Source of the DNA: SKIA01 sp047602905
GTDB taxonomy: Archaea; Nanobdellota; Nanobdellia; Woesearchaeales; SKIA01
Length of the DNA: 64,000 nt
Assembly (NCBI GenBank): GCA_047602905.1
Contig: JBLKOP010000004.1
Location: 1-64,000, forward strand
Reading direction: 5' to 3'
Part shown: piece after piece, positions 8,014-17,166 of the stretch
How positions within the stretch are numbered: position 1 is the first letter of the stretch
Layout: every line of letters starts with the position of its first letter
The notes under the pieces: generated by a model
The model's input: only the letters and a program-made list of their open reading frames with translations
Database searches by the model: none
What the model was told of the DNA's origin: nothing
Made by a program: the position numbers and the translations under genes

Positions 8014-9996
8014 TTATCTAAAGCGCACAGGGTTTTCTTCTACATGACTAAAGAGTACTTCAAGGATTTCTAAGTCAAACACGTCATCTATGCCTATTGG
8101 TCGCAACACTCCTCCTACTCGTTGCATAGGTATGCTTGCTGCTGTTATGACAAGCTCGTCTCCACTAGCAACTCCTATAGTTACTCCTTTCTGTTCTAAA
8201 TACGCCGTGGGAAGTGTAGGTATGGGCATGGCAGGTATTGTCTCAGACGAGAATAGTCCTGTACTAAACTCTTTTCCTGGTATTATGTAAGGCGGTTCAA
8301 AATCAGTTACTTCTATAAGAAGTATATCATAGGTTCCTGGAACAATACTAATAGTCTCTCCTGTTCTTCCTGCTACTACGTAGTTGCTATTTTGTCGTAT
8401 GAGTATTATGTCTGCTTGTACAGGGCTTATTGTTTCTGAGAGTACGAATTCAAAGCCTACTGGCATTCCTTGTTCGTAGACGAGTTGTTTTACGATATTT
8501 CTTGCTTCTGCTCGTAGAGTTACTTCTCGCTCTTCATACACAGTAAGTATTATGTCGCTTTCTTGGCCTGCTTGACTCGTGTACGTTATTGGATCACTAA
8601 ACCCTTCGGTAGTTACTGCTTCTAGCGTTCCTAGTGCGCAAGCAGGAAGTTGCGTGGTTGTTGCACTTCTTGTTTCCCCTACTACGCACGTAAGAGTTTG
8701 GCACGTGTAGAGTATCGTTGCTGGTTCTTGTAAAGAAGCTCCTGTTTGTGTTTGTATACGTACATCAACATTACTTCCTCCTGCGTCTATGCACGGATTC
8801 TCGCTATACACTGCTTGTTCTGTGCTTGCTCGTTGTGCTTCGTTGTTTCTGATGTTTACTTGGTACGCTGCTTGTAGTTCATACCCGTCTTTGCTTGCTG
8901 CTATGAGTAAGGGGTAGGTGATGTCTTGCTGAAACGCGAAGTCAATCATCATCGGCACTAAAAAGCCAATAACAGGTGGTCGTGGCATAATAGTTGGTAC
9001 CGCTACTGCGGGGTTTCCGTCCACAGCGTAGTACAGACCTGTTGGTGGAGTGTAAAACGTTACTCGTGTTTCTTCTAGGTTGTGCTCGCTTACAAGCAGG
9101 CTGTCTAGTTGGAGGTTTTCTATGAATGGCTCGCTTGAAATAAGTATTTCTGCGTCCCTACTCCCTTCTACCTGTATGAAGCTATTAGCAAGACTAGTTA
9201 CTTGTTGTAGATGTGGTTTAGCAGCGTCTAGCTGCCATATACGAAACCCTCTGGTAAATTCCATTCTTCCTGAGATAGGTGGTATGTCTGTGTTTCCTGC
9301 TGCGTATACACTAAGAAGTTCAAGAGTATTTCTTTCAGGAAGACTTGCTGCTCGTAAATAACGTATTTGTTCTTCTACTACATCGTAGAGGTGTTTTATA
9401 GGTGCGTTAACAGTTGCTGTGAAGTGCTGGTAGCTCTTTGTTCCTGCGTTTGCTTGTACGCGCACAGACCAGTCCGTTTGTATTGTTGTGTCTAGACTTG
9501 TAAAGGTTATTTTGCTTGTTGGCTGGCTATAGTCTATATCGTACTCTACAAAGTTATCCCACGGCACACAAGCAGCTATTCGTTCATCTACATACTCCTC
9601 TAGTTGAGTGTTAATGCTTAGTGCATTGTTGCTTTGTAATTGCGGCCTTTGTGTTTTATACAATCCATCTTCTATGTAATGCCAGTATGGTATGAGTAAT
9701 CCTTCTGTGAGTTCTACTGCGTTTCCGTGTGGAGGTATGACGCTGATGAGTGCAGGGTTATTAATATAGCCTCCTCGTGAAAGAAGGATTCTTGCTCCTT
9801 CCTCAAGTATTCGTTCTTGACACTCTCGTACTACGTTCTCAAACGGGCGTAGTTGCGTGTCTAGCTCAGTAGTTATTTGTTCTTCTGGAGGTTTAAAAAT
9901 GAGTGTTTCTGTAAATGCTGCGTACGTAATAAGTCCTCCTAGAAGGATGATGAGTCCTAGGATCATAAACATCGTTACTTGCGCTTGTTTTCTCAT
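8014..9996 (-). CDS. Large membrane-anchored surface protein with pilin-like N-terminus, 660 aa
   Basis: The N-terminus MRKQAQVTMFMILGLIILLG is a class III (prepilin-like) signal/anchor common on DPANN surface proteins: basic residues, Gln, then a long hydrophobic stretch. The remaining 630 residues are predicted extracellular, rich in Thr/Ser/Gln strands, with scattered cysteines. The start is set at ATG 9996, whose ATGA overlap with the upstream stop is tighter than the alternative at 10017. It is co-transcribed after the 1197-residue surface protein and probably works with it, for instance as a pilus-like or secretion/adhesion component. No enzyme motif is seen. Confidence 0.75.
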   Translation of the reverse strand: MRKQAQVTMFMILGLIILLGGLITYAAFTETLIFKPPEEQITTELDTQLRPFENVVRECQERILEEGARILLSRGGYINNPALISVIPPHGNAVELTEGLLIPYWHYIEDGLYKTQRPQLQSNNALSINTQLEEYVDERIAACVPWDNFVEYDIDYSQPTSKITFTSLDTTIQTDWSVRVQANAGTKSYQHFTATVNAPIKHLYDVVEEQIRYLRAASLPERNTLELLSVYAAGNTDIPPISGRMEFTRGFRIWQLDAAKPHLQQVTSLANSFIQVEGSRDAEILISSEPFIENLQLDSLLVSEHNLEETRVTFYTPPTGLYYAVDGNPAVAVPTIMPRPPVIGFLVPMMIDFAFQQDITYPLLIAASKDGYELQAAYQVNIRNNEAQRASTEQAVYSENPCIDAGGSNVDVRIQTQTGASLQEPATILYTCQTLTCVVGETRSATTTQLPACALGTLEAVTTEGFSDPITYTSQAGQESDIILTVYEEREVTLRAEARNIVKQLVYEQGMPVGFEFVLSETISPVQADIILIRQNSNYVVAGRTGETISIVPGTYDILLIEVTDFEPPYIIPGKEFSTGLFSSETIPAMPIPTLPTAYLEQKGVTIGVASGDELVITAASIPMQRVGGVLRPIGIDDVFDLEILEVLFSHVEENPVRFR

Positions 9997-12900
9997 GGCG
10001 TTCTCACCTGCGTGCATAGTTGGTTGGTGTTGTCGCTGGCTCCTAGAATGCTTTCTCCAAAGTACTCCTTAATTGGTTGCTCAAAACGTAAACAAACAGT
10101 ATTTGCTTGCGGCCCTGTGTACGCTATTGCTCCTGCTCCGGTACGCGTAGTTGCTATTTCTAGACTGAAGCGGTCTACTTCGTTGGTTCCTGCTAGAAGA
10201 ATTGCGTCTTCGTTTAGTGATTGCGAAGGAATAATAGCAAGTTCTATGCGGTAGTTGTACTGGTTGTTGTCTGTGCTCATTGCTCGTGCGCTTATGAATG
10301 CTGCTGGTCGTCCTCTATTGCTAAAGAGCATTGTTTCTGTTGTTGGTGGGTCGTTGCTTCTGCACAGCAAATCTGCTGCTGCGTTGACTGCTCCGTCTTG
10401 TAATCCTTGTAACGCTTCCATTCCTGTGTATCGTTGCATGTGCTGGGTGAATGTATTGTCTGAAATGTCGTATTTAAACAGTCCTCCTATCTCTGCTCCT
10501 AGTTGTCCAAACGCTCTTGCAGAAGTTACTCCTCGGCGAATAAAACCTGCTGTTGTTCGTACTTCTTTTTGTAGTGCTTCAAACTCGAGTTCTCGTTGTT
10601 TTCGTCTCTGTTCTCTCTCTTCGTCTTCAAGAACTTCTTGAAGTAGTTGCAGTCTTTCTCGTTGAGCTACTATTTCTTGTTCCAGTTCCTGTATCTCATC
10701 AGTGTTTAAATACTCCTCTCGTTCTGGACGAGATTCTGAATCAAAAGTTACTTCATCTCGATAAGCATTTAGTCTACTCCCATAACACACAAAATTGTCT
10801 TCATCACAGCGATCAAATAACTCCGAATGTTCTTGTTGTAAATAATTTCTAAACTCAGTATCCGACATTCTTTGAACCGAGTGAAATTGTGTTTCTGCAG
10901 TATTATACTCTTGTAAGGCTTCAACATACGCTTGTAATGCTTTACTTCGTGTAGTTGCTAATTCATTCTCTATGTCTTTACCCGCTACTGATGCTTCATT
11001 GACTCCTTGCCTTGCGACTCGCACGTTCATAGTTGCTTCTTTAAAATCATTCCATGAATCTAGTCCTTCTAGTTCTTGCATTCCTGCATTTATACAGGTA
11101 TCATACTCGCTTTTCATAGTGTTATATGCTGTTCCTGAAAGTATTTCTGTTGTTGTTCCTGATGCGAGTATATCTTCTGGACTTCCCAACGACCCGTCTG
11201 TTCGTTCTCCTTGTCGGTACTCGTATACGTTATTATTCATTGCGATGTATTGCTTGTTATTTATTGTTCCTCTCACCACTCCTGTATTACAGCTCGGGTA
11301 TTGGTATATCGGGTTTTGTGCTACTGGTGGCTGCACTCCTGTCCTGCTTACTTCTGCGCAGTATCCTTCTCCTGATCCCATGAAGAGGCTTTGTGCTTGG
11401 TTTATTTGTTGTGTTGTTTGCCGGATAACTCCTGCTATTTGTGCAAGGTCCGTTCCGTACTCCATTACTTGACACGCTGCTTTAGGCCCTCCTGGCGGAG
11501 TTACTCTGCAAGCAAGTGTTGCCGCCCACCCTACCAGAGCAGCTGGGTTTGCTAGGCTTGCTTGTACGTTATCAATTACTGTGTTAGCTATGTTTACGTG
11601 TGGAATCGTGTTTACGAGATTTACTCCCATGTACTGGCACGTTTGGTGTCTTGCTGCGTACGCGCATTGTCCTGGCGTTCCTAGTCCTTCTAGTGCTTCT
11701 TGTATGCATGTTTGTTCTTGGCACTGAATTGCTAAGTAGTTTTCCATGTGAAAGAGTAGTGCTGGTATGCATACTTGTGCTCCTGCGATAACAAAGCTTT
11801 TGTATGGGTCTATGAGTTTATTTGCAGAATCACTTCCTAGTCCTGCTTTGTTAAGAAAGTCGTTCATTCCACTGGTTCCTAAGTCGGCTCCAAGAAGCCC
11901 ATCTACTAAGTCACACGTAATTACTTTACAAAACCCTGCTGTTACTTGGTTAACTGTTCTTGACGTTGTTTGTAGTACTTCAGCACCTGCTTCTGCTGTA
12001 GCTACTGCTGGCGTAGTAAATGGCGTAAAAGGCGTTAGTGCAGTTCCTACTCCTGCAAGCGCTGTCGAGCCAGTAGTGAGTTGCCCAGGGACTCTGCAAA
12101 TACTTTGTGCTACGTACATCCCTTGGCGGGTTTTTCGTACAATATCCCCTATGTCTTCTATTTCTTTTTCTGCATCTTGCTTATTTTGGCGTATTTGTTC
12201 TGCTATTGGTGGTAGTTCGTTAAATAGTAGAGATATTTCTACGGTTTCTGTTTCTGGTTGTGTAAACACGGTGTTTCCTACTTTGCTTACTATTTGTGCT
12301 TTGCACGTCACTGCTCGTTTCTCGAAAATATCTCCTCGTGTTTGTATCTCTGCTCCTCGTTGTTGTAGTTCTATCATGAACGTTCCTGTTTTGCCTGGTG
12401 TTGGCTGTTGTATGACTCGTACTTCTTGTCCTGGTGTTCGCACACTTGATCCGTTTAGTACGCATTCTCCTACTCGTACTGCTACTACATCTACTCGGCT
12501 GCTTCTAATCTCTTCCAGGCGTAGTGTTGCTTGTACTCTTGCTGGTTGCACTTGCCATACGTATGGGTCTATGATTGCTTGTGAGCTACTGCTTGCCGTC
12601 CAGTAGTTTGGCTCAAAGCTGTCATCACTTGGCAGGATGTTTAGTCGTATGTGTTGTGTTGGTGCTTGGTTTCCTGCTGCATCAGTTATGGTTAGGGTTG
12701 CTACTTCGTTGTATGCTTTGTTCTCAGGTGTTTGTATAGTTACTTCGCAGTCATAGTTTCCTGCTGCGTTTCTACTGCACTCTCCTGTTTCGTTGGCGAA
12801 GCTGGTTTGTATTTTGATGAATGGTCTTTCTGGTTCTTGTACTTGTATGCGTATTGTTATTGGCTGTATTGCTGGTAGTGCTGTTTGTCCTCCTGCTTGG

Positions 12901-13586
12901 TAGCTAGTAAGGATTTCTGGTTCTGAAACAATCTCTGGTGGTTCTGTGTCTACTCGTACGTTCATGAGTGTTGTTTCTAGTGTGTTTCCTATTCTGTCTT
13001 GTGCTGTTAGCGTTATTTGTCCTTCTCGCGGAGGTATTTGTGCATTGCAGCTTCCTTCTTCGTTACACGTTGCAGTGACTGTTTCTCCTGCTAGGTGTAC
13101 GCGTACTGAATTGGTGTTTAGTCCGCTTTGTGTGTCCTCTAAAGTGAAGTATAAGATGCTGTTGGTTCCTACTGAGCAAATGGTTTCTTCGCAGTGATTA
13201 ATCCTTGCTACTCCTGCAAGTCTTGGTGGTTGGTTGTCTATGCGTACAGTTAGTGTTGCTGTTGTGCTCCCTCCTGCGTCGCTTGTTATTTTTGCTTGTA
13301 TGGTTTGTTGTGCTCGTGTCTCAAATGCTAAGCTGCACGTGCGTACTCCTTGTGTTGTTGGGCATTGGTTGGTGTTTTGAGTTATTCCGGTGTTTTCTGG
13401 TAAATCAATGACTGTTTGTTGCGTTTGTGTTCTTGCTTCGTATCGTAGCGTTGCTTGTATTGTTTCTTCATAGCTGCTTACGTACACAACGTTTTCTCCT
13501 CCGCTAGTTATTTGCGCGTTGTCTATTGCTGCTGCTAGGGGTATTATGAGGATGATTAGTAGGAGGAGGGGTATTTGGCTTCTCAC
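9993..13586 (-). CDS. Very large secreted surface protein, 1197 aa, Ig-like and coiled-coil regions
   Basis: A Sec-type signal peptide (SQIPLLLLIILIIPLAAA) is followed by about 450 residues of repeated Ig-like beta domains, each with paired cysteines and DTEPPEI/DNQPPRL-type linkers. A helical, cysteine-rich middle (about 500-800) includes DPYKSFVIAGAQVCIPALLF, a phrase I recall from other DPANN surface proteins, though this is memory and not a search. A long charged coiled coil (about 980-1050) and a beta C-terminus follow. It is first in the operon and overlaps the 660-residue protein by ATGA. It is likely exported and disulfide-rich; function unknown. Confidence 0.75.
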   Translation of the reverse strand: MRSQIPLLLLIILIIPLAAAIDNAQITSGGENVVYVSSYEETIQATLRYEARTQTQQTVIDLPENTGITQNTNQCPTTQGVRTCSLAFETRAQQTIQAKITSDAGGSTTATLTVRIDNQPPRLAGVARINHCEETICSVGTNSILYFTLEDTQSGLNTNSVRVHLAGETVTATCNEEGSCNAQIPPREGQITLTAQDRIGNTLETTLMNVRVDTEPPEIVSEPEILTSYQAGGQTALPAIQPITIRIQVQEPERPFIKIQTSFANETGECSRNAAGNYDCEVTIQTPENKAYNEVATLTITDAAGNQAPTQHIRLNILPSDDSFEPNYWTASSSSQAIIDPYVWQVQPARVQATLRLEEIRSSRVDVVAVRVGECVLNGSSVRTPGQEVRVIQQPTPGKTGTFMIELQQRGAEIQTRGDIFEKRAVTCKAQIVSKVGNTVFTQPETETVEISLLFNELPPIAEQIRQNKQDAEKEIEDIGDIVRKTRQGMYVAQSICRVPGQLTTGSTALAGVGTALTPFTPFTTPAVATAEAGAEVLQTTSRTVNQVTAGFCKVITCDLVDGLLGADLGTSGMNDFLNKAGLGSDSANKLIDPYKSFVIAGAQVCIPALLFHMENYLAIQCQEQTCIQEALEGLGTPGQCAYAARHQTCQYMGVNLVNTIPHVNIANTVIDNVQASLANPAALVGWAATLACRVTPPGGPKAACQVMEYGTDLAQIAGVIRQTTQQINQAQSLFMGSGEGYCAEVSRTGVQPPVAQNPIYQYPSCNTGVVRGTINNKQYIAMNNNVYEYRQGERTDGSLGSPEDILASGTTTEILSGTAYNTMKSEYDTCINAGMQELEGLDSWNDFKEATMNVRVARQGVNEASVAGKDIENELATTRSKALQAYVEALQEYNTAETQFHSVQRMSDTEFRNYLQQEHSELFDRCDEDNFVCYGSRLNAYRDEVTFDSESRPEREEYLNTDEIQELEQEIVAQRERLQLLQEVLEDEEREQRRKQRELEFEALQKEVRTTAGFIRRGVTSARAFGQLGAEIGGLFKYDISDNTFTQHMQRYTGMEALQGLQDGAVNAAADLLCRSNDPPTTETMLFSNRGRPAAFISARAMSTDNNQYNYRIELAIIPSQSLNEDAILLAGTNEVDRFSLEIATTRTGAGAIAYTGPQANTVCLRFEQPIKEYFGESILGASDNTNQLCTQVRTP

Positions 13587-13627
13587 CGTACATTCTTTTC
13601 TTGGTTTACTCTTCTTAAAGCTTACTG

Positions 13628-15718
13628 TTAGCGTACGTTTCCGTATGCTTGTTTGTCTACGGTTATTTCTGCGAGTATGTTGTTACCGTCTATGGTTACT
13701 CCTTCTTTATTGCTGGTTATGGTGAGTTTAGTAAATTCGTTAAACGCGAGTTCTTTGTCGTTTGACGTGCTGTTTTCTATGTGTAGCGTTTCTCCTGGCT
13801 GTGCGTTTACAAGTAAGAGACCTACTCTTCCTTGTTTGTCTTCGCTTGCTAGTAGCATTCCTTGGCTTGTTTCTCCTCGTATCGTTGCTTTTTGTAGGTT
13901 TGTTATTACTACTGCTGTTTTTCCTTGGAGTTCTTCTGGTTCGTAGTGTTCTTTGAGTCCTGCTACGAGTTGTCGTTGCTCGCTTCCTAAGTCTATGTTT
14001 ATGAGGTAGAGTTTGTCTGCGTTTGGGTGGTTGCGTACATCAAGTATCGTTGCTGCTTGTAGGTTGAGTGGGTGTGTTGGTGGAGTGTATTTCATCGTGA
14101 GTTCGTGTACGGTTTCGTCAAGTAGTTTTGTGAAGAGAATGCTTGGTTCTTGCACGTCTAGTTCTTGTTGTTCTCCTAGGTGTTTGTACGAAAGGTTTGT
14201 TAGTCCGAGTTGTTCTTGTATTTGTTTGCTTGTTTCTGGTATGAAGGGGTGTAGGAGTATGCTTAAGTCGCGTATAGTAAGTAGTAGTTCGTGAATGTCT
14301 CTTGCTGCCTTGCTTGGTTCTTCTTGTATGCTCTTCCAGGGTTGTGCGTGCTGAAACGCCGCGTTGGCTTCTTTTGCGAGTTTCATGGTTGTGTGTAGCG
14401 CTTCTCGAAAGCGTCTTTCATCCATGCTGGTGAGTGCTTGTTTGCTAAGTTCTTCTCGTGTTCTTATGAGTTCTTGTATTGGTTTGCTTGGTGTGTTAGC
14501 AAGAGGGGTTTTTTGTGTTTTGTTGTGTGCGAAGTGTGTTGTTCTGTGAACGAGGTTTCCTAGGTTGTCTACGAGTTCGTTGTTGAGGCGGTTTTGTAGT
14601 TCTGTAAAACTAAAGTTTGTGTCACTGGTTTCTGGTCTGTTTGCAAGCATGCTGTACCTCCACGCATCTACGGGTATGTTGTGTGTTTTTTCTATTTCTT
14701 CTACGTCGTTTGCGAAAATACCTGTTTGTTTGCTTTTACTAAACTTGCTGTCTTTGAGGTTGAGGTACTCGGTTACGGAGAGTTCTTGTACTGTTGTGTA
14801 CTGTGCGTCTGCTCCAAGAAGTATTGCTGGAAAGATTACGCTATGAAAGAGCGTGTTGTCTTTTCCCATAAACTGTGCGAGAGTAGTTTCTTTGCTCCAC
14901 CATTCTTTCCAGTCTTCTCGGCCTGCTTTTGTTATGCTAATGTAGCCTATTGGTGCGTCAAACCACACATAAAATACTTTGTTCTCATAGCCGTTTTTTG
15001 GTACAGGCACTCCCCATGAGAGGTCTCTTGTTATTGCTCGTGGCTTGATTTCTTTAAGGAATTCTTGTGTGAATTTCTTTGCGTTCTCACTCCAAGAAGG
15101 GTTTTCTCCTATCCATTCATGCACTAGCGGCGCGAGTTTGGGTAGGTCTAAGAAGAGATGTTTTGTTTTCTTAAGTACAGGTGTTGTTCCTGTTATTTTG
15201 CTTATTGGGTTGATGAGTTCGGCAGCGTTAATAAGTTGTTGACACGCGTCACACTGGTCTCCTCTTGCTCCTGCTGCTTGGCAGTACGGGCAGGTTCCTT
15301 CTACGAAGCGGTCTGCTAAGAACATCTGTGCTTTTTCGTCGTAGAGTTGCTCTACTTCTTTCTCAAAGATGTATCCGTTCGCATCGAGTTTGTTGAAGAG
15401 TTCGTGTACGATTTCTTCTTGCTCTTGTGTGTGCGTTCGCCCCCACACATCAAAGGAGATGTTGAAGTAGTCGTAGAGTTCTTTGTGTATTGCTTCGTAC
15501 TTATCACAGAGTTCTTGAGGAGTTATTTTTTCTTCTGCTGCTTTTTTTTCTGTTGCGCTTCCGTGCTCGTCTGCTCCGCACACGTACAGCACCTCGTTTC
15601 CTTGTAAGCGTTTGTGCCTTGCGTACACATCAGCACTCAGTACTGCTCCTATGAGGTTTCCTAGGTGTGGTACGTTGTTAATGTAGGGTAGTGCGCTGGT
15701 TACGAGGATTCGTTTCAT
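13628..15718 (-). CDS. metG: Methionyl-tRNA synthetase with C-terminal tRNA-binding domain
   Basis: Charges tRNA-Met with methionine in the cytoplasm. The class I signatures are HLGN at 18-21 and KFSKS at 325-329, with a zinc knuckle at Cys143, Cys146, Cys156 and Cys159. The anticodon-binding helical domain covers about 370-560. Residues about 590-696 form an OB-fold EMAP/Trbp111-type tRNA-binding domain (ILDVRNHPNADKLYLINIDL, ETSQGMLLASED). At 696 residues it has the length of enzymes with this fused domain. The TATA box at 15741-15748 is 26 bases before ATG 15718. It lies 41 bases upstream of the surface-protein operon, so they may share transcription. Confidence 0.97.
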   Translation of the reverse strand: MKRILVTSALPYINNVPHLGNLIGAVLSADVYARHKRLQGNEVLYVCGADEHGSATEKKAAEEKITPQELCDKYEAIHKELYDYFNISFDVWGRTHTQEQEEIVHELFNKLDANGYIFEKEVEQLYDEKAQMFLADRFVEGTCPYCQAAGARGDQCDACQQLINAAELINPISKITGTTPVLKKTKHLFLDLPKLAPLVHEWIGENPSWSENAKKFTQEFLKEIKPRAITRDLSWGVPVPKNGYENKVFYVWFDAPIGYISITKAGREDWKEWWSKETTLAQFMGKDNTLFHSVIFPAILLGADAQYTTVQELSVTEYLNLKDSKFSKSKQTGIFANDVEEIEKTHNIPVDAWRYSMLANRPETSDTNFSFTELQNRLNNELVDNLGNLVHRTTHFAHNKTQKTPLANTPSKPIQELIRTREELSKQALTSMDERRFREALHTTMKLAKEANAAFQHAQPWKSIQEEPSKAARDIHELLLTIRDLSILLHPFIPETSKQIQEQLGLTNLSYKHLGEQQELDVQEPSILFTKLLDETVHELTMKYTPPTHPLNLQAATILDVRNHPNADKLYLINIDLGSEQRQLVAGLKEHYEPEELQGKTAVVITNLQKATIRGETSQGMLLASEDKQGRVGLLLVNAQPGETLHIENSTSNDKELAFNEFTKLTITSNKEGVTIDGNNILAEITVDKQAYGNVR

Positions 15719-15740
15719 ACAGCGGTAAAGTACGTAATTG

Positions 15741-15748
15741 TTTATAAG
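15741..15748 (-). promoter_or_regulatory. TATA box of methionyl-tRNA synthetase gene
   Basis: On the minus strand CTTATAAA is centred 26 bases before the ATG at 15718, consistent with a leaderless transcript. Confidence 0.55.
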
Positions 15749-15835
15749 CGTGTTTTTTGTTTTGTAAGCACAAAAACCTTTTTATAGGGTTGCGCGCGTG
15801 TTTTGTGTATAGCGCTTGTTTTGCGCGCAGAAACG

Positions 15836-16342
15836 ATGCTTACAAAGAAATTGGCTGAACGAATACGAGTAGTCTCTGAGGATCCTAGCTACGCTACTCG
15901 TTTTCGTTTCGTAGCGCACCCTACTCGTGCTAGCGAGCAAATGTATGTTCGTGTCATACGAGCTTCTCCTGCTGATAAAGAGCTTGTTACGTGGTATAGT
16001 AACAGTGATAAAACGTATAATTCTGTTCCTATATCATCTGCTCGTACCGACACCGATTTTTTTGATTATCTTACAGGGGCGATGAAGGCGCAGAGTGTTC
16101 ATTCAGAAGCGTTTCTTCAAGAAGTACAGACAGCTCAGGTGCAAGAAGCTATTCTTGAGCGTTTCGTAGCGTATAACGTGTTTCTTGCTGCGTTAAGTCC
16201 TCAAAAAAAGGTTTCTGAAGTGATTAGACACGCAAGTAATGCGGCAAATCTTTTGTATCGACCACAAACGCGTCTTGATCGTATATGTCTTGAAGGTCGT
16301 TCTTTCTCAACTCCTAAGCACTTATTTTCTCGCACAGGATAG
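15836..16342 (+). CDS. Hypothetical protein, 168 aa
   Basis: No family recognised. A soluble protein, rich in Arg and Ser/Thr, without cysteines apart from one near the end. I choose ATG 15836 (MLTKKLAERIRV); a TTG at 15803 in the same frame is possible, but its extension CIALVLRAET looks non-native. A TATA-like CTTTTTATAG near 15777-15786 would place the transcript start about 25 bases before this ATG. The next gene starts two bases after its stop, so the two are co-transcribed. Confidence 0.55.
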   Translation: MLTKKLAERIRVVSEDPSYATRFRFVAHPTRASEQMYVRVIRASPADKELVTWYSNSDKTYNSVPISSARTDTDFFDYLTGAMKAQSVHSEAFLQEVQTAQVQEAILERFVAYNVFLAALSPQKKVSEVIRHASNAANLLYRPQTRLDRICLEGRSFSTPKHLFSRTG

Positions 16343-16344
16343 CT

Positions 16345-16566
16345 ATGAGTCTTGATGAGCACCCTTGTATTCGTTCTGCAAAGAAAAGCGCTCATAGAGC
16401 GTGCACGTATTTCTTAGTGACTCCTCTTGTTCTGTACGCGCACAATAGTGTTCCTTCTCATCCTGTTGATGACGTGTTGTTTCCTGTTGTTGCTGCAGCT
16501 ACTGCTTTTGTTGGTGTTACGTATCTCACAAGAGCTGCTGTTTGTTTGTATAAAGCGCGTAACTAG
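16345..16566 (+). CDS. Small membrane protein, 73 aa
   Basis: Two hydrophobic segments are visible, about residues 21-32 and 42-66. The second (DDVLFPVVAAATAFVGVTYL) is clearly transmembrane. It starts two bases after the 15836-16342 gene and its end overlaps the convergent zinc-ribbon gene by four bases. No known family. Its tight linkage suggests it is a partner of the upstream protein. Confidence 0.5.
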   Translation: MSLDEHPCIRSAKKSAHRACTYFLVTPLVLYAHNSVPSHPVDDVLFPVVAAATAFVGVTYLTRAAVCLYKARN

Positions 16567-16976
16567 TTGTCTTTGTCTTTTTTTGTTTTCATACGGTTCG
16601 TTATTCCGTATCTCTCATCTAAGAAGTCGTTGTGAAACACGATTGCTTTCATTCCTTTCCAGGTCTTTCGTTTGTAGGAAGCAGTGGTTGTTTTCATCTC
16701 TGTTCCTTCTGGGTTTGTGTATTGTATCGTTACTTCGCAGCTGTCTTCGTGGGCTTGTTTTTTTTCTTCATAACCACATTCTGGACACGTATAGATGGGT
16801 GAGCGTATCTTTGGCCGCCCTGTTTTTTCGTTTATGGGCTTTCCCATTTGTGCTTTGCCGCATTCAGGGCACGTTTTTCTTTCTACGTACGCAATGATTT
16901 TTGTTCCGTCAGGAAGTTTTCTGTTCGTAAAGTAGAGTAAGTCGTCCATGCTGTCAGGAAATTCGAATTGTACCAT
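16563..16976 (-). CDS. Zinc-ribbon protein, 137 aa
   Basis: Two CPEC knuckles (TCPECGKAQMGKP and YTCPECGYEEKK) about 30 residues apart form one zinc ribbon near residues 35-70. The rest is strand-rich and basic, with YKRKTWKGMKAIVFH. There is no membrane segment. The zinc ribbon and charge suggest RNA or protein binding in translation or transcription, but I cannot assign a named family. The ORF begins at ATG 16976 and converges on the small membrane protein gene. Confidence 0.7.
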   Translation of the reverse strand: MVQFEFPDSMDDLLYFTNRKLPDGTKIIAYVERKTCPECGKAQMGKPINEKTGRPKIRSPIYTCPECGYEEKKQAHEDSCEVTIQYTNPEGTEMKTTTASYKRKTWKGMKAIVFHNDFLDERYGITNRMKTKKDKDN

Positions 16977-17060
16977 AGTGTTCTTTCAAGAGGTATGAGT
17001 ATTTTAAATGTTGTGGTGCACAAAAAGGTATTTTGTGTTCATATACCCTTCAATACAAGC

Positions 17061-17126
17061 ATTAACCGAAACTATTTATAAATAAAATAAAAAAAACACA
17101 ATTAGTTTAAAAAGGGTTCGGTTTAA
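17061..17126. promoter_or_regulatory. Imperfect inverted repeat upstream of the DUF4143 ATPase
   Basis: ATTAACCGAA (17061-17070) and TTCGGTTTAAT (17116-17126) are inverted copies with one inserted base, 45 bases apart in an otherwise AT-rich 190-base gap. They precede the TATA box at 17136 and may be an operator; function is inferred from position only. Confidence 0.35.
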
Positions 17127-17135
17127 TTAAGAATA

Positions 17136-17143
17136 TTTATATA
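17136..17143 (+). promoter_or_regulatory. TATA box, leaderless start at 17167
   Basis: TTTATATA is centred 27 bases before ATG 17167, which supports that start and a leaderless transcript. Confidence 0.55.
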
Positions 17144-17166
17144 TTTGCAACCACACTCTATACCTA

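Noticed and set aside
11767..12606. Long plus-strand open frame (279 codons) opposite the 1197-residue surface protein
   Set aside because: The opposite strand has a signal peptide, domain-like repeats and an operon partner. The long shadow frame is a by-product of the low-stop composition of a G+T-rich block.
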